Assembly (NCBI GenBank): GCA_025403435.1
Contig: CM046340.1
Location: forward strand, 13,894,091-13,958,090
Source: Artocarpus heterophyllus
Lineage: Eukaryota; Streptophyta; Magnoliopsida; Rosales; Moraceae
Direction of reading: 5' to 3'
DNA: 64,000 bases
Every line of letters starts with the position of its first letter. The first letter of the stretch is position 1. Shown here one piece after another: positions 1-12,949 of the stretch. The position numbers and the translations under genes are program-made. The notes beneath the pieces are model-generated. The model worked only from the letters and a program-made list of their open reading frames with translations, was not told the DNA's origin and did not search any database.

Positions 1-60
1 GAATTTAAGTTTTTATTTTTCTACTCCTCCTTAAACTCTTCGGACCCGGATATGTTTGCT

Positions 61-430
61 ACAGTAAAAGCTCAAATTTCTCTCTGATATTTTAGCAAAA
101 AAAAATCATAACTTCTTCATTTGATATCCAATTGAAACGATTTTTTTTTTCATTACATTCATAATGAAGAGAGGAATAAATCAAGATCCATATTGCATTT
201 TTTGAGAATTCTTAACATTAAGATTTTATTAGATTTGTTAATAATTTAAAAACTTTTTCCACTATCTATCCAAACACAAATTTTAATTTTATTCCCTATT
301 TAGAGTAACACTTTAAATGCACATTCAAACGTCAATTAAATAGTAATTTAAATCACTAATTCAAATTATACAACTCAAATTAAAATAATACAAATTAACA
401 CAATTTGAATCCATTTACCAAACGAACCCG
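61..430 (-). repeat. dispersed AT-rich repeat, inverted relative to the copy at 25947-26330
   Basis: Reverse-complementing this stretch gives the same order of blocks as 25947-26330: a start like GGGTTCGTTTGG, repeated AATTTGAATTAG-type words, a block reading 'aacaaatctaataaaatctta' with small changes, 'caatatggatctt', and a terminal block with 'gatatccg'. The two copies are clearly related but differ by many substitutions and small indels. I see no coding sequence. It may be a MITE or another short non-autonomous transposon; no clear terminal inverted repeats or target duplication could be fixed. Confidence 0.6.
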
Positions 431-473
431 TATATAAAACTTGAGTACCAAACAAAATCTCTCTCTCAATGTC

Positions 474-881
474 TCATGGATTTGGCACCTCTTTGATTTC
501 CCTAATGCCCCAAATATCATCATCCCAATATCATCACCAAAAAACATATTATAAGCCTCACCCATAAACTCAATATCCCAAAACGGCAACCACCACGACA
601 TCTGCTCATCCACCATGCCATGGACTCAGCCAAGGCCACCAATTCTCTTGCTCATCCCAACCCAATAATAAACCGCTCTCCGCCGCCTTCGCCACCGCCC
701 CCACGGAGCGCATACTCGATGCAGGGCTTACTTCAGTACACTTGCTCTCTTCTTCCACCTTGTTGCCCACTTGATCTTCCTTGATTACCCCTCTCTTCTT
801 CCCCATCTTGGTCGTCAAATCAACTTCAAACTTGACATGAACCTTGGAACTATTGCACTCCCCATTCCTCTCCCTCTTCAT
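474..881 (-). pseudogene. frameshifted small plant gene, function unknown
   Basis: A reading frame starts with ATG at 881 (MKRERNGEC...), runs through a basic and acidic N-terminal third and a small-residue stretch to a tryptophan-rich segment (WDEQENWWPWLSP) and stops at 606. A second overlapping frame continues with another tryptophan-rich segment (DEQMSWWLPFWDIEF, then GEAYNMFFGDDIG). A further shift near 510 would give a short acidic C-terminus ending DDDIWGIREIKEVPNP at a stop at 474. The three pieces read naturally as one protein of roughly 135-140 residues broken by two frameshifts. The sequence context before the ATG is plausible for a plant leader. I do not recognise the family. It could be a decayed gene, or an intact gene with assembly indels. 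No function is proposed. Confidence 0.4.
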
Positions 882-3431
882 TGGAAATTAATCTTTTTTG
901 CTTTGCTTCAACTCCAAACAAAGGAGAAAATGTTGGGCTTTTAAGCTATGCTCACAAGTACTTGTAATTAAACTAATATATCCTTTTTGGTGGCAAGCGC
1001 AAGTAAGATATTACTTTTATTTTCATTTTTTTTTAATTGATTGACACTATTCACGTGCGATCTACCTTGTCGTGGTTTGAAGCACGCCCTCGAGCAACTA
1101 CCAAGAGGCAAAACAAAAACAAAAACAAAAGCAGAAAAACTGCCCAAGAGATTTTCCGTATCCCTTTTCTCTTTTGTTTTTCCAAGAGGCTAAGCTAAGT
1201 AAGCAATTGGTTGGCACGCTTTGGAAAAACAAGTCCGTTTTTTTATTCTTGTCACTTGGACTCTGGACTGCACCGGCTGTGAAAAATCCTTTTAATCTCA
1301 ATGGGTTATAAGTACCCTACTTATATATCCAGTTTAGCATATAATACATTATTTAAGCTGAATTTTGCTGTTCTGTTAATAATAAAGTTATAATCGTATA
1401 AAGTTAATAAGATTACTTATTCTATATTGGTCCTACTTTTTATTAACATGTAGTGTTAAATAGTTATGATGCATTTAGATTTCACTTTTATTTTAATCTT
1501 TTCTATGTCTGTTTAATAATATGTCATATTCTAATAATATATCCTATCATATTAATTAGGTGGCGTGTTTATCAAATATAATAAAAAAGATAATAAGGTT
1601 AGAAAAAAATAAAATAATTCGTATTATTTACTTAGTTATTTGATGTTTTGATAGAAACAATATATTTTTCTTATTATTAATTTAAACATGGTAACCTTTT
1701 TATCAAATTATAATATTTAAATATACATTTAAATAAATTTAATATTTATTTTTCTTTTTTTAACAGAAAATAAATACTAAAAAAAATGTAAGAATTGGTT
1801 TTTTTTTCTTTTGATATAAAATAAACGCGTCAAAAAAACATATCAACAGAAAAAAGAGACGAAAAAGAAAAGAAAAGAAATACGAGCCAATGCATTCTAG
1901 CTTATCTGATAGAGTATTTCATTTTGAGTCGACAAAAAATATTTAAAAAACGAATACTCAGAAATGTTCGGCTGCAACTGATGGAAGATAATTGTTGGGC
2001 GTTGAAGGGATTTCTGCGCAAATGAGTGGTTTTTGTCGTTGATGGTTTAGTTCCCACTAATAGGCACGTAGTGACAAACCTGTGGTTCCATTGGCCAACT
2101 GGTTCGCAACTTTGACACTCAAAGTTTTTGAATTTAAAAAAGAATACAAAAAAAAAAAAAAAAAACCCACTTGGTCTCGAAAGGGCAGGAGAAGCTAGGG
2201 GCCATAAAAGTGACCTATCTTGGTTTTGGGTTTGGCCATTCAGCTTTAACAAGTTGACCCAGCTTTGACAAGTTCCAAGGGTGAATCAGCCAAAGGGAAA
2301 TTGACTAGAGTTAACCTTTGGGGTTAAATGTTACAGTTAAAATTGATTAGTGGCATGTGGGTTTTTTCATATTTTGTCGGTTATTTTGAGCCCCAAGTGT
2401 AGAATTTTTCTTTTTCTTTTTCTTTTTTTCGTTTTTGTTTTTGCGAAAAAGAAAGAGCAATGATTTGCGGCCAATCATATACTTTTATGTTGTTGTCACA
2501 TGGAAATTGCTTGCTATTGATTGTAATTTTAAAGAGATGTTATAGGTTGTTAATCAGTTAAAACTTACTCGGTTTTAACTATACTTTATAAAGCTTATAT
2601 GCTATAGTATAAAGTAAAAATATGTTATAATATAAAATTTTTATATGTAGTAATTTAAAGCTCTTATATGTTACAATACTTTTAGTTTAAACTATTAATT
2701 TTAACTCATTTTTTTTAAACACCTACTTTGATGATCTTTGTTTAAGCTCTTAATTTCAAAATAAAAAAAAGTCTCATATGCTATAAGACTCTAACAATAC
2801 TACGGGTTTTAGGTTTGATTTTATAAATTCATATATTCAAACTAAAGTTTGCCAAACACGTTTGAGTCTACGGAAATGCTCCAATTCTTGGAAAAATGTT
2901 GGATCCGGTTCTATTGCAATTTGCGAAAGTGGACCAGAATTTATGTACCCACCACTAGCAAGTCTGATTCTTGTTGCGCAACGCGTGGAAAGGTCAGTAG
3001 AATTTGGGAATACTGATGGAGCAGCTGAGAAATAGCTGGCATGTACCTTTCAAAGCCTATTTATTAATTTAGTTTTCTTCAAGTCTTCTAAGCATAGCTT
3101 CGTATTTTCTTTTAGCTCCCCTATAATTTTGTATTAAAGGTATAAACACTTTAAAATATCTCCTAAAAAAATATTTAAAATATATTGATAACATTGTTCC
3201 TGGAAAATATAACCACAAAAGAATATTCTGAAAAGGATGTCGAATATTTCCAGCAAAAAAAAGGGAAAAAATTAAATAAAATTGAACTATCACTTGCATG
3301 GCCTTTTCACCAAAAAAAAAAAAAAAAAGCACTACAACTTGCATGGAATTTTAAAATGACAGCAAAATGAGACAAAAGCAAAACGAAGAAATCTCATCGG
3401 GTCATTCCAAAAGAAATTGTGACATCAATCA

Positions 3432-3463
<32 letters not shown>

Positions 3464-5990
3464 CAACAAATTTAGATTATGATTATTAAACCTGAGAGGT
3501 TAATTTCATAAATGGTTCTTGAGATTTACCCTTGAGATTTACTCTTAATCTTATTTAGTCTTTAATATTTAAAAAGTATTATTTTGGTTCTTAATTTATT
3601 ATTTTGTTTCAGTTTCAATACCTATATTAATTATACGTTAAATATTTAATAGAAAACTTTTAAAAGCTAATAATCTATTATTTTATTTTACTGTTGGTCC
3701 ATTTGTTATAACAAAAAGTTATTAGGAACTAAAATTTAAAAAATCTAAAGTAAAAATCCAAATATAACAATTTTGATGCATATAATTTAAAAAATGTGAG
3801 ACCAAAAGTAAAACAAAGTAATAGATTATGGACTAAAATGATACAAAATAATATATTAAGGATTAAAGTGAGACATTTTAAGAATATTCTATTAAATATT
3901 TGATGCCTAACTGAGGGATAAACCAAAACTAAAACAAAGTAAAAGATTAAGAGCCAAAATAAAAATTTATAAATGTCGAGACAAAATGTGACTGAATGTA
4001 AACTTGTGGACCATTTGTGAGATTAATCCAACCTTTAATTTAGTTATCTAATGTAATACATATATTAGAAATGTGTAATGAGAATTGGGATTACAAATCT
4101 TCATGGTGTAACACACTTTCAATATAAATGTTATGATGAATAAAGTTCATGTTACACTTCAAATTTTTGCCTACTATGATGGAAATATGGTCTTTCTAAG
4201 AGCCTCATGATGATGCCTATATATGTGTATATATAAGAAACATATCTATTTGAAATATAATAAAGAATGGTTGTTAGCATGGTAAGGGTTTTCAAATTTG
4301 GTTTTGAGTATTAAGGATTGTCTTATTTTTTTCAAAATGACACAAAACTCCCTCCACGTAAATCATATAACAATTTTGGTAGTTATATCATTTTGTCAAA
4401 TTTTTAACTATTTTAGTTTCTTTTTCTTATTGAGTGATCTACGTATAGTTAAAACCGTTAAAATTATCATTATTAATCAGTTATATGACCCCACATATGA
4501 TAAAAATATTTTTTTGACAGATGATATAAATAATTTGTGAAAATATTACACTAAAATGAAAAATAAAGAAATAAATGATGCAATGTGTGATAAGTTTTGA
4601 AAGTCTCTTCTATTTTAAATTATAAAGAGCTAATTTAGGAAAATCATTCTTTTGGGATCATATATGAGGTTTAACCTTAGAGTAAGAAATCAGATGTTAA
4701 CATTTGAGGTACTTTAGTATATGTATCATGCCATAGCTAAAATCTATATATCAAACCATAGCCATAGGTAGCATATTTAAAGTGATAGGATGCTTTTATG
4801 TATTCTTTTTTCCCCTTCTTTATCTGAAAATTATGATAATATATATTTATCTAATAAAAAACTAAAGTAATTTGAGAGAAATACTTTATAAGTATGTTTG
4901 ACAAACCAATTAGAACCGAAAATTTTAATTTAAAAACTATAGTATGTAAGAATTTTACTTTATAATAACTTTTTGTTTTTTAATAAGCTACTAAAAACTT
5001 TATACTGTAGTTTGGCTTCAACTCACTTGTTAAATGCCATCTTAAAAAAATGGGCCCATCGATAACATATAACTAGAACAAAAACATTACATCGAAATCT
5101 CCATTTAAAAAATATTATATACATTGAGTTCAAACCAACCAAATTGACGTGTAGATATACTCTAACCCAATATTCCCCCCTTTTATTATGTGGACATCCT
5201 TCAATGAAATTCCCAACTGGTCCTTGCAATTTCTGTTCTTTGTATATCATTTGCAATCAATAAAAGCCTTTTCCAGAAACAAGGCGGCAAAGGCTAAACA
5301 CGGCTACAGAACAAATTTGTAACTAACTTTGATTGGACCCCAACAATTTGCGTCTTAAACTAAAACGTTAGCGGTTCAAGGCATTGTTTTACGTCTCTAC
5401 TTTTCTATGCTTATATTCAGATAGAGAAAGGGGGGAAAAATGATGGCGCCCTTTCCCAAGTAAAAGAAAGATTCCAACCTCCTCAAAAACCAGGTCCACG
5501 CTTGGTTTGAGAGGGAAAACACAGCCAACATAGAGAGATCACCAGTTGTTTTTGCCCCCTAGCGAATAAAGGGGCTCAGAAGTAAAGCAGATCAAGCAGA
5601 TGAATCCTTAGGGCTGGCTTTAGAAAAGCTTATGTAACAGATTCCAATTCGATTCATCTTTTGAACAGCTTTTTTTATAGACGTTGTAAACCGTTTGAAA
5701 GCCGTTGGATGATTCCCGATCAACGATCAAGGCAAAGGAACGACATTAAGGCAATTTTGCGTGTTGCAAAAGTACGCTTTTTTTCATTCTCAAAATCGTC
5801 AAAAGACGGGGGAATAGTCGAGTAGCAACTATTTCAGAAATCACAAGTAACCATTTCCAAAACAAAAAAGAAGAGAAAAACAATGAAATAACATGAGTAA
5901 CCAATAGACAATGGAAATTAATACTCAAAACAGTGTATATACACAAGTGTAAATGACTGCTTAGATTGGACTCAACAGCAACTTCAATTT
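882..5990. other. AT-rich intergenic region with degenerate repeats
   Basis: I see no supportable gene here. Short reading frames contain poly-F or poly-K runs caused by A/T tracts. The region includes an (AT)n tract followed by (AC)n at 3432-3464. Two degenerate copies of a dispersed repeat contain words like 'aaagctcttatatgttacaata': 2570-2730, and 4870-5040, whose closest partner is 34650-34840. Several long A or T tracts, for example at 2149-2165 and 3310-3328, look like poly-A remnants or simple repeats. Confidence 0.5.
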
Positions 5991-6398
5991 TTACAGATTC
6001 TCTTCACAAGCCGCTCATTGAAGCTTTTAAGCACCCACAAGAAATACAATGAGATATTCCCATCAGACTAAACCTTACAATACAAAGATGGGTGGAGCAA
6101 ACAAGACTTCCAAACCCCAAACCCCTCAGAAGCCCTCTTCTTTACCTTTCCCTGGCACAACAACCTAAAGACTCCTTTACATTATTTAGTTAAAATCTCA
6201 TTTACATACAAGACAGGTTACCTCTCTACAGAGAACCCTTAAAAACATATTTACACAATGCAAAAGGATCTCCCTCTTTTTCCCTCTCACTGGTAGTTTC
6301 AAAATTCCTCACGCTCTATCAAAGATTGTTTTGATTGTTTATGGTGAACTTTTAATCTTTTTTCCTATACACCTTTTGTTCGATAGGAAATGGGTTTT

Positions 6399-7581
6399 TC
6401 ATGCAAGGGCAGGGATACTGCAATTACGTCGATCCCTGTCCAGGCAATCAAACCCCTCGATCCTCACTGCTGGTTTGTTCCCAAAATTGGCCCTCACACA
6501 GCCTCCTTTCCTTGCGGACGATGAAGTAGGCGACGACAGACCTGAGGGTGGAGGAATTGGAGCCAGCGATGAGAACGGGGTGAGCTTCTCATCCCCGAAT
6601 CGAGCATCCTGAATCAATGGGTTAGCTACTCTGCTCGGCGGCGACCCGCTGAAAAATGGGGGCGACGAGGCTACTTGACTAGTTGGTTCCACACAATAAC
6701 CACCCTGTAATCACAAAGATTAACCATGAACAATAACATCAGCAACCAAACTATAAATCCAGGCTTTGAATATTATTAAAAAAAAAATTTAAAGCCATGA
6801 TATAAAACGATCGAATTAAGCATACTATAAAAACACGGTTTCCAACCACGTACTCTCTTGACAAGGACCAAAAGAACCAACAGACCACCAAACTACACAC
6901 AGCTATGCTCAACACCAAAAAGGCTTTGAATTATAATCTCTTTTGACCTCTCTTGACAATGAAAAAAAATCATCAGCAATCAAACCACACATCCATGGAT
7001 TCAGCCAAAAAAATAAAAACAAAAACAAGAAACCCAAAAAAAAAAAAAAGAACTACACATCCATGGTAAAAATAAGTCTTTTTCTAGCCATCATCACAAG
7101 AATATAATTAAACATGAAGATCAACATGATTTTCCGCTATAAGAATTCCAAAAACAAGATATTTCAAATGATTATAAATATCCTGGTAGATTGGACACCT
7201 AAAAACACAGAGAGATACAAAGGGCAAAGAGCAGACCTTTGTGAGGATGGCGTCGAAAAGATCTGTCCCTGCTTTCGAATCACATAGCTCAGATTGGTGG
7301 CTGAAATTTCAAGTAATCAAAAATTAGTCACAAATTACACAAGATCAAGCACCGTTTAGGAATTAAGAAAAAACATCTATACACGAAAAATAATTGAGGA
7401 AAGAAATTTACTTAAGATGCCATCTGAGAGATCTGGTTGGGTGGTGGTCCTGAAAGGCGGCGTTTAGGAGGCCCAGACGGCGAGGCTTTGGACAAACGAC
7501 AGGATCTTTTCGGTCAACACACAGGCCTGATCTAATCTCTTCACAAACTGAAAAGCCGCTCTGTCGTTGGATTCGATTCAT
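6399..7581 (-). CDS. conserved plant-specific 179-aa protein, three coding exons
   Basis: Three exons join cleanly: exon 1 7581-7412 (ATG at 7581, 170 nt), exon 2 7300-7237 (64 nt), exon 3 6704-6399 (306 nt with stop). All borders are GT-AG and phases match, giving 540 nt. The N-terminal part is basic with an LGLLNAAF-like segment. Exon 2 encodes a segment around CDSKAGTDLFDAILTK. Exon 3 starts GGYCVEP, then a Pro/Ser-rich region with SPPSRVANPLIQDARFGDEK, and ends with EGFDCLDRDRRNCSIPALA. The AGTDLFD, GGYCVEP, NPL-QDARFGDE and C-terminal GFDCLDRDR motifs are familiar from a conserved, uncharacterised plant protein family present in Arabidopsis; I recall such proteins being annotated only with uninformative names. 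No signal peptide or membrane segment is visible and the protein is probably soluble. The biochemical role is unknown. A TATA box and likely leader intron lie upstream. All exons are intact, so this is the only convincing ordinary host gene here. Confidence 0.85.
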
Positions 7582-8376
7582 CTTCTCTTCTCTTGGCTCT
7601 TCTCAAGGAACCAAAATCTTCTCTCATGGAAGAACAAAAAATAAAAATTAAATTAATTAACGAAATTATTAGGGGTTAAATTGAAAGAAAGTTCAACTTT
7701 GGGTTATCTCTTAACAGATCATAAACGTGTATACAATTCAGAGATCGAGATCTGGTCAAACAAATACAATTTTAAAAAAAAATTAAAAGCAGTTTCGCCA
7801 GCGAACATGGTTGACAGCTTCGAAATCGGGGCCACATGTCCAAATTACTAATTTTTCTCTCATTGAAATCCAACGGACTCCATCAGATCTGGCCAAAAAC
7901 CATCTCTGCACCTTCTATTTTTGAGAAAAAAAACAATTGAAATTCACTTCGCTTCAATTTTCTGGCGATTCCATCAGAAAAAGAAAATTCCTTCTCTTCC
8001 AAATCTTTCAAGATCTCAGATCTGAAAGACTTTCCAAAATTTTTCAAAAAATTATAATAAAAAAGCGCAAAAACTTCTGAATTTTCTGAACGAAAACGAG
8101 AAATCACCAGATCTACGAAGCGAAAAACCAAAAATTTCACAAAATCATCAATCAAACAAAATCCACAGAGAAGATGCAAGAAAGAGAAGAAAAGAGAGAT
8201 TCACCTTAGCTTACTGTACAGCTATAGCTCTAGGCAAAGGAACTCTTCTCTTTGGAAAAACAGAGCTATCGCTCTTGTCAAAAAAAAAAGAAAGAAAATA
8301 TTAAAAGAAAAGAAAAAATAAAATAAAACGAAGAAGAAGAAAGTTAGACTCAGGCGTGAGACAGGAAAGAAGGGTT
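7582..8376 (-). other. 5' leader of the 179-aa protein gene, with a probable leader intron
   Basis: Upstream of the ATG at 7581 the minus strand is CT-rich, as plant leaders are. A good donor (CTAAG|GTGAATC, exon end 8205) and a candidate acceptor near 7622 (TTCCATGAG) suggest a leader intron of about 580 nt, itself CT/T-rich. The first leader exon would run from about 8375 to 8205. Leader introns are common in plant housekeeping genes. Exact ends are inferred, not shown. Confidence 0.5.
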
Positions 8377-8396
8377 GTCAAGGGCGGTTGCTCTCA

Positions 8397-8403
8397 ATTT
8401 ATA
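8397..8403 (-). promoter_or_regulatory. TATA box for the 179-aa protein gene
   Basis: On the minus strand the sequence CTATAAATTGAG gives TATAAAT. It lies about 30 nt before a CT-rich stretch that would be the start of the leader, and upstream of the inferred leader intron donor at 8204. Confidence 0.55.
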
Positions 8404-8923
8404 GCACCACAGGCAAAAAGGATGAGAGAGAGTGAAGAGAGAATCTCTATTAAATTAATGCTAAATTAAATTCAATTTAGTTTTTTAATATTTTCTAAAT
8501 TTTTTTATTTTTCTGTTTATTTGTTATATTTAATTATTGCCGCAACAAAGGCGGTGCCTCCCCGGAGAAAATCAGAAATATCATTGGCATTAGCGCCCTA
8601 ATCAATCTAAAGCCTTTGGAAATTTGGAAAACGGGATATTTCCCATTTATTTTATTTTTTTATTGTTTCTTTCTACAGAAGTATCGCTGCGTTGGATCAT
8701 AAAATATCATACGGACCGGCGCTCGAATTACGAGACTGGGCGTTGAACGGGTAGTAGTTGCCCACACGAAAACTCGCTACCTGATTGCGACGCGTGTTCA
8801 CAGTTGATGGGTTCCTGAACGGTGTGGATTTTGTGAGCGTGGTAGATGGGCCCTCGTTTTTTTCCCTCTTTTCTTTGAACAAAATCGAAACAGTAGATTA
8901 AGTGAGGTCACGATGGGTATTTA

Positions 8924-9043
8924 GGGCCCGTTTGGTTCGAGCATTTGAGTAAAGTATTTAAATAAAGATTTAAATTTTTGTGAGAGAAAATACTGTAGCA
9001 AAATGATTCAAACTTTGATTTAAATACTCTACCAAACATACCC
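8924..9043. mobile_element. 120 bp Tourist/Harbinger-like MITE with TTA target duplication
   Basis: The element starts GGGCCCGTTTGGTTCGA and ends with the imperfect inverted repeat CTCTACCAAACATACCC. It is flanked on both sides by TTA (8921-8923 and 9044-9046), the 3 bp duplication typical of PIF/Harbinger MITEs. A second copy of the family lies at 28772-28879 with the same interior 'agagaaaatactgtagcaaa'. Confidence 0.65.
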
Positions 9044-9046
9044 TTA

Positions 9047-10713
9047 TTGTCTCATTTGTTTCGAAATTTTTTTAGCTATTTTTAGTTTTAAATTTAAATT
9101 TAAGTATTAAAATTTTTTTAGATATGTATTTATTTTTTGTTTAAATTTGACTTCTTTGATTATTAAAAATCTAAGTTTTTAAAATTCTTATTATCTCATA
9201 AACTTTTGATGCTTGAATATTTTTACTATTTTAAGCAGTAAAAAACTATCATGTTAGTGTCCATACCCAATCTTTACACCTGTCACTGCAAAACCGAGCT
9301 CTTCAACCAGTTTTACTAGTCTTTTGTAGAATTACTTATAGCATAAAAGAACTCATACTGAGTTTTTACTCAGTGAGTTTAAATATAATCTCATCAAATA
9401 TTAAAACATTCATGATAAAACTTTTCTCTTAAAATCGTTCTCGTAAAATGTTTTTCATAATCGTAAAATATTTTTAAATGTTTTTCACAAAACGTTCTTC
9501 ATAAAAATATTACTTAAAAGGAATGTAAGTAATGTCATAATGCATGATTCCATTTATGCTCATTTATAAACTTTCTATTATGAACCTCTTATTGTTCTTA
9601 ACTTGAATTTCTTATGATCATTCTTATTTTTTGTTTATCTTGTGAACTTAGGTGTTCGCACAAGCATCATCAATTATAAGAGCATAATGCTTCTCTTATA
9701 GAAGACTTAAAGACCATCGAACAATAAGGTCATAACATTAATATAACTTGTATACTTCACATTAAGAAGGCTAGTATGACATTTTTATTATCATTTTTAA
9801 ATTACCTTATTGTAAACTTTAATGAGCATATCAAATACTAAACAAACTATATACTATAACTTGGCATTTAAACATCAAACATAGCAAATGCAAACATGTT
9901 GCAAAACATGACTTGATCTTTTAAACATTATACATGACAAATGCAAACATAAAACATACTAAAAGCATTTGAAATTCATTTTCTTCATGCTCTAGGTGAG
10001 GATTGAAACTTACCTAAATTTCGCTCCAATGTTCCCATTATTTCTATTAATTGGCTTTATGTCCTATTCAAATGACACCTGACTATGAGTTAACTTTTCT
10101 TATTACCGACCTACTTGATCGATAACATAACTTAAACCTTAAGCTTTTATTCTTTATACTTAACTTCGTTTCCTACTAGTTTACCTTACCTTTACTTAAC
10201 TTGAACATCCTTTAGTTAAATTTTCCGTCTTACTTGATAGTTTCATTACTTGACATATTACGAAACATTTTTCATCTAAGGGCATTTCGCTAATTCGGAG
10301 GGTTTAGGTCTCTTTTAGCTATTCCTTAAAAATGATTTTACCCTTACGAGTTTTTCGTAAGCCCTGTAACTCTACTAAACTTCTTGTTTCACTTTACCAT
10401 TCCGTTACTTACGTGTTATAGAAAACTTCCCGCCAATGGACATTTTTTCTAAATTGGACGTTTTGGGGTCCGTTTTGGTCCTTTTACAAAAAATGATCAT
10501 TTTGCCTTTGACGGATCTTAGAAACATTCGGAACCTATTTTAAACAAAACTTACATTTTTTTTACTAATCGTAACATTGTGAAAATCAAAACATTGGTTT
10601 ACTTTTCACGAATAATCCTTTTTACCAAAACTTTTTAGTTTTGACCCATAATATGAAAATCATAATGATTTTGCCCTTAACGTACTTTTCTTAAGAAATT
10701 CTCATATTAACCT
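9047..10713. other. AT-rich repeat-like DNA without a gene
   Basis: No open frame or conserved domain is visible. The sequence has repeated phrases of the kind seen in long plant LTRs ('ttgcccttaacg', 'ttgcctttgacgg'). It continues on the other side of the insertion at 10719-12944. It is probably part of an old LTR-type element into which later elements inserted, but I cannot fix its ends. Confidence 0.35.
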
Positions 10714-10718
10714 TTAAA

Positions 10719-12944
10719 TGTTAGACATGTGTGCCCTAAAGAGTAAAAATGTAATATGTTTTCGGAGATATTTTTATCAATAAAGAATTTATTTATTATT
10801 CATATACCAAATTGTTGTTTTCTTTAAGTTCATATTTGTTGAATGTATGATAAGAAAACAAAAGTCTAAAACTGTCAATCTAAACCTTTGGAATCAGGCA
10901 TATGATAGAGAGATTGCAGAAGACACAATTCTAAAGATGACAGTTTAAATTATAAGATCCGCAATCAAGGGAATAAAGTTAGGCGTTTTATTTATGCAAA
11001 GATTGTTATGTTGCCTATATCTCTAACAGGAGATGGTTTATCTTGGCTATCAAATGTGGACTCTACGAATAAAAATATTGATGCATTGTCATAAGTGATG
11101 ATGTATTGGATTGGGACATAGAGTGTAAATGATTTGGATTAATAATTTTGTCTTGCCAAATCAATTCATTTTAGACAATCATATGTATTGTATCTTAATC
11201 CTAAGATGAATAGTGGGCCTGTTGTCTTGACTTATGTCTTTTGATGTACTAAAAGGTGACATCCATATTTTATAATGGTACGCATACCAGTACGTTAAGG
11301 ACATGACTCTTGATAGCATAGACTTGTTATTCATAGATATGGAATCCATAGCTCCTCTTTAGGAGTCAATGATATCCTCTTATATGCGTTATCTTGTAAT
11401 TAAAAAACTAGAGCGCTCAATCATTTAGATACATAGGTGCAACCAAATGGTATACTATCTTTAGATGGTAAGTTTTCTGATGATGAGATAATAGAATGTA
11501 AGAGAAAAATAATCAAGAAGGTAAGATAGAGTTTATACTTAAGCTAATTATGGATATCCTATAGGGATACGATACATTATAATAGGTCATAGAAACTTAG
11601 CTATTCGGGCTTCATAATTCTATATAGTTCGAGAGTGCAGCTTTAAGCTTTTAGTGGAGTAGTGTTAGAGCTAATAATTATGAAATATATATCTAGGATA
11701 TTGGGTTTCATAATTGTTGGGAGCTTGAACTATTGAGGTCCATTAGGTCCCCTTTGCTTGCTCATAATAAATCATGTAACGATACGGCGTTCTTTTTCAA
11801 TAAATTGGTGACTTATGTCAAATTATCAAATTGGTTAAAATTCGGTAGGATAAGTTAATTCATGTCGTTTGTTGGTTGAATTATTAAACTATTGTGCTTG
11901 AACTATTGGGTTTCATAATTGTTGGGAGCTTGAACTATTGAGGTCCATTAGGTCCCCTTTGCTTGCTCATAATAAATCATGTAACGATACGGCGTTCTTT
12001 TTCAATAAATTGGTGACTTATGTCAAATTATCAAATTGGTTAAAATTCGGTAGGATAAGTTAATTCATGTCGTTTGTTGGTTGAATTAATTTTGTGAAAA
12101 ATTAATTCAAGATAAACTTGTTGAATTATCGGGATCAGATAATTCATGTTTGTTTATCGATTGAATTAATTTCGAGTAAATTAATTCAAGATAAACTTGT
12201 TTGTATTATCAGGAATATTTATTTTCCTAGAGATTATCTAGATATGACTATTTTAATCAGATAACTTCTCTATTAAGTTGTTTGAATTAAAACTGAGGGT
12301 CTATCCCAAAAATCTCGGGTGAGCAATAAAAGATTCGTAGGGATCAGTTATCGTAAGTTTAGCAGGCCAATCTTCAGGTTGATCGGCCTGCCAATAGAGT
12401 AAGTTCGACAGGCCGATTTGCCAGTTCGGCCTACCTACTGAACGATTAATGATCACGCATTTTTAGACATGATTTTTATTAGATATTGATCTTGTTTTGA
12501 ATTTTTGAGACCTTATCTGATAAGGACTAACCCTTAGGCCCAACCTCTATAAACAGGGAGTGAGACTCATAAGTTATTTCGATCAATTGAGGAATTAAGA
12601 GTGAGCACTCTATACTATGAGTCTCTAAAACTCCCTACAACTATTGTTCACAAATCACGAACCTTAGTTATGGGTTTCCTCGATTGGTTGGAAGGAAAGT
12701 CACTGGAAAAAGCTGTACGACGTGCGCCCACATGCACTCGAATCGTGAATAGAGAATAGCAAAGAAGGCTAGTTGGTTGAGACTCTTTTAGAAAGCTTTT
12801 CTCTTCATAGGTTGCGGGAGCTTTTCGACAAACACGGTTAGTAAGATCTAGTTAATTTATACATATAACGTGTCAAACTTGTGTTTTAAAAAATACTCTG
12901 ATATAAAATTTTTAAAAATTTTGCTGTGTATTACTTTTCTAACA
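10719..12944. mobile_element. 2.2 kb solo LTR or LTR-type insertion with TTAAA target duplication
   Basis: The segment begins TGTTAG and ends CTAACA, the TG...CA form of an LTR with 6 bp terminal inverted repeats. It is flanked by a perfect 5 bp direct repeat, TTAAA (10714-10718 and 12945-12949). No coding sequence, PBS or PPT was found inside, which fits a solo LTR left by recombination. A TATAAA-like box at about 12548 (CCTCTATAAACAGGG) followed by a gene-like leader fits an LTR promoter on the plus strand. Length is long for a copia LTR, so a Ty3/gypsy or unclassified origin is more likely. Confidence 0.6.
11699..12088 (+). repeat. 185 bp direct repeat, period 205, inside the solo LTR
   Basis: The stretch 11699-11883 recurs at 11904-12088 with no difference that I can see, separated by 20 bp. 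It includes 'gatacggcgttctttttcaa' and 'gataagttaattcatgtcgt'. Identity suggests a recent local duplication within the element or its source copy. Confidence 0.85.
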
Positions 12945-12949
12945 TTAAA

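Noticed and set aside
1902..3370. Several frames with poly-Phe or poly-Lys
   Set aside because: Caused by long A/T tracts in intergenic DNA.
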